Position numbers and translations under genes: made by a program. Positions 5,230 through 5,324 of a stretch of DNA of 5,324 bases are shown here, in pieces (the stretch's first letter is position 1; each line of letters begins with the position of its first letter). The notes beneath the pieces were generated by a model that did no database searches, was not told the DNA's origin, and was given only the letters and a program-made list of their open reading frames with translations. Origin of the DNA: Caldilineae bacterium (GTDB taxonomy: Bacteria; Chloroflexota; Anaerolineae; J102); NCBI GenBank assembly GCA_003694905.1, contig RFJM01000012.1, forward strand, positions 1 to 5,324, written 5' to 3'.

Positions 5230-5324
5230 GAAGGCACGTAATCGTCGTTTCAGGTTTGTCCCGCTTGTGCTGCGGCCTCGAAGGTGACCGAACGCCGTGG
5301 CCATGTCGGCCCGACAGGTCACAC
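5230..5324. other. Upstream flank of mtaB, nothing further identified
   Basis: These 95 bases precede mtaB on the minus strand. The mtaB frame is open through them, but the residues they would add (ending LKRRLRAF) do not look like part of an MtaB protein. I see no convincing -35/-10 pair, hairpin or ribosome-binding site. The promoter or preceding gene of the mtaB-HIT unit is probably beyond the window. Confidence 0.4.

Noticed and set aside
5230..5322. 31-residue N-terminal extension of MtaB
   Set aside because: MtaB proteins begin a few residues before the SLGCRLN motif, which the ATG at 5229 provides. The extension has no family similarity.

Overview
The window is GC-rich bacterial DNA that fits a member of the Chloroflexota, of the Anaerolineae/Caldilineae type. 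The clues are a Thr/Pro stalk at the end of the first gene closing in YLPLLLR, a large VanW/G5 envelope protein, and the high-GC Arg/Ala/Leu-rich proteins. This placement is inference from recognisable features; there is no rRNA or other decisive marker.

Layout. Positions 1-1391 are a tightly packed rightward cluster. It holds the 3' end of a gene for a Thr/Pro-rich, probably surface or secreted protein (stop at 156-158), a YhbP-like (UPF0306) flavin-barrel protein (175-624), and a class I SAM-dependent methyltransferase (621-1391). The last two overlap as ATGA. Positions 1392-1632 are the only sizeable gap and the most structured non-coding DNA here. It contains a near-perfect 18-bp hairpin, a very strong Shine-Dalgarno ahead of a doubtful 42-residue ORF, three AATTCG hexamers spaced 20 and 10 bp apart around a small dyad, and an extended -10 promoter candidate. 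The promoter probably drives the next gene, a 610-residue membrane-anchored protein with two peptidoglycan-binding-like domains, a VanW domain and a G5-like end (1633-3465).

A 21-bp gap with a small hairpin separates this from two leftward genes. They are transcribed in the order mtaB (tRNA ms2t6A37 methylthiotransferase, 5229-3895) then a HIT-family nucleotide-binding hydrolase (3840-3487). The pair looks like a housekeeping tRNA-modification/nucleotide unit. Its intergenic leader is G-free and C-rich on the transcribed strand.

Overall this is mostly ordinary chromosome. I see no CRISPR array, mobile element, tRNA, rRNA or defence system. The points worth a second look are the 1392-1632 intergenic structure, the altered active-site loop of the HIT protein, and the C-terminal YLPLLLR tail of the first gene.
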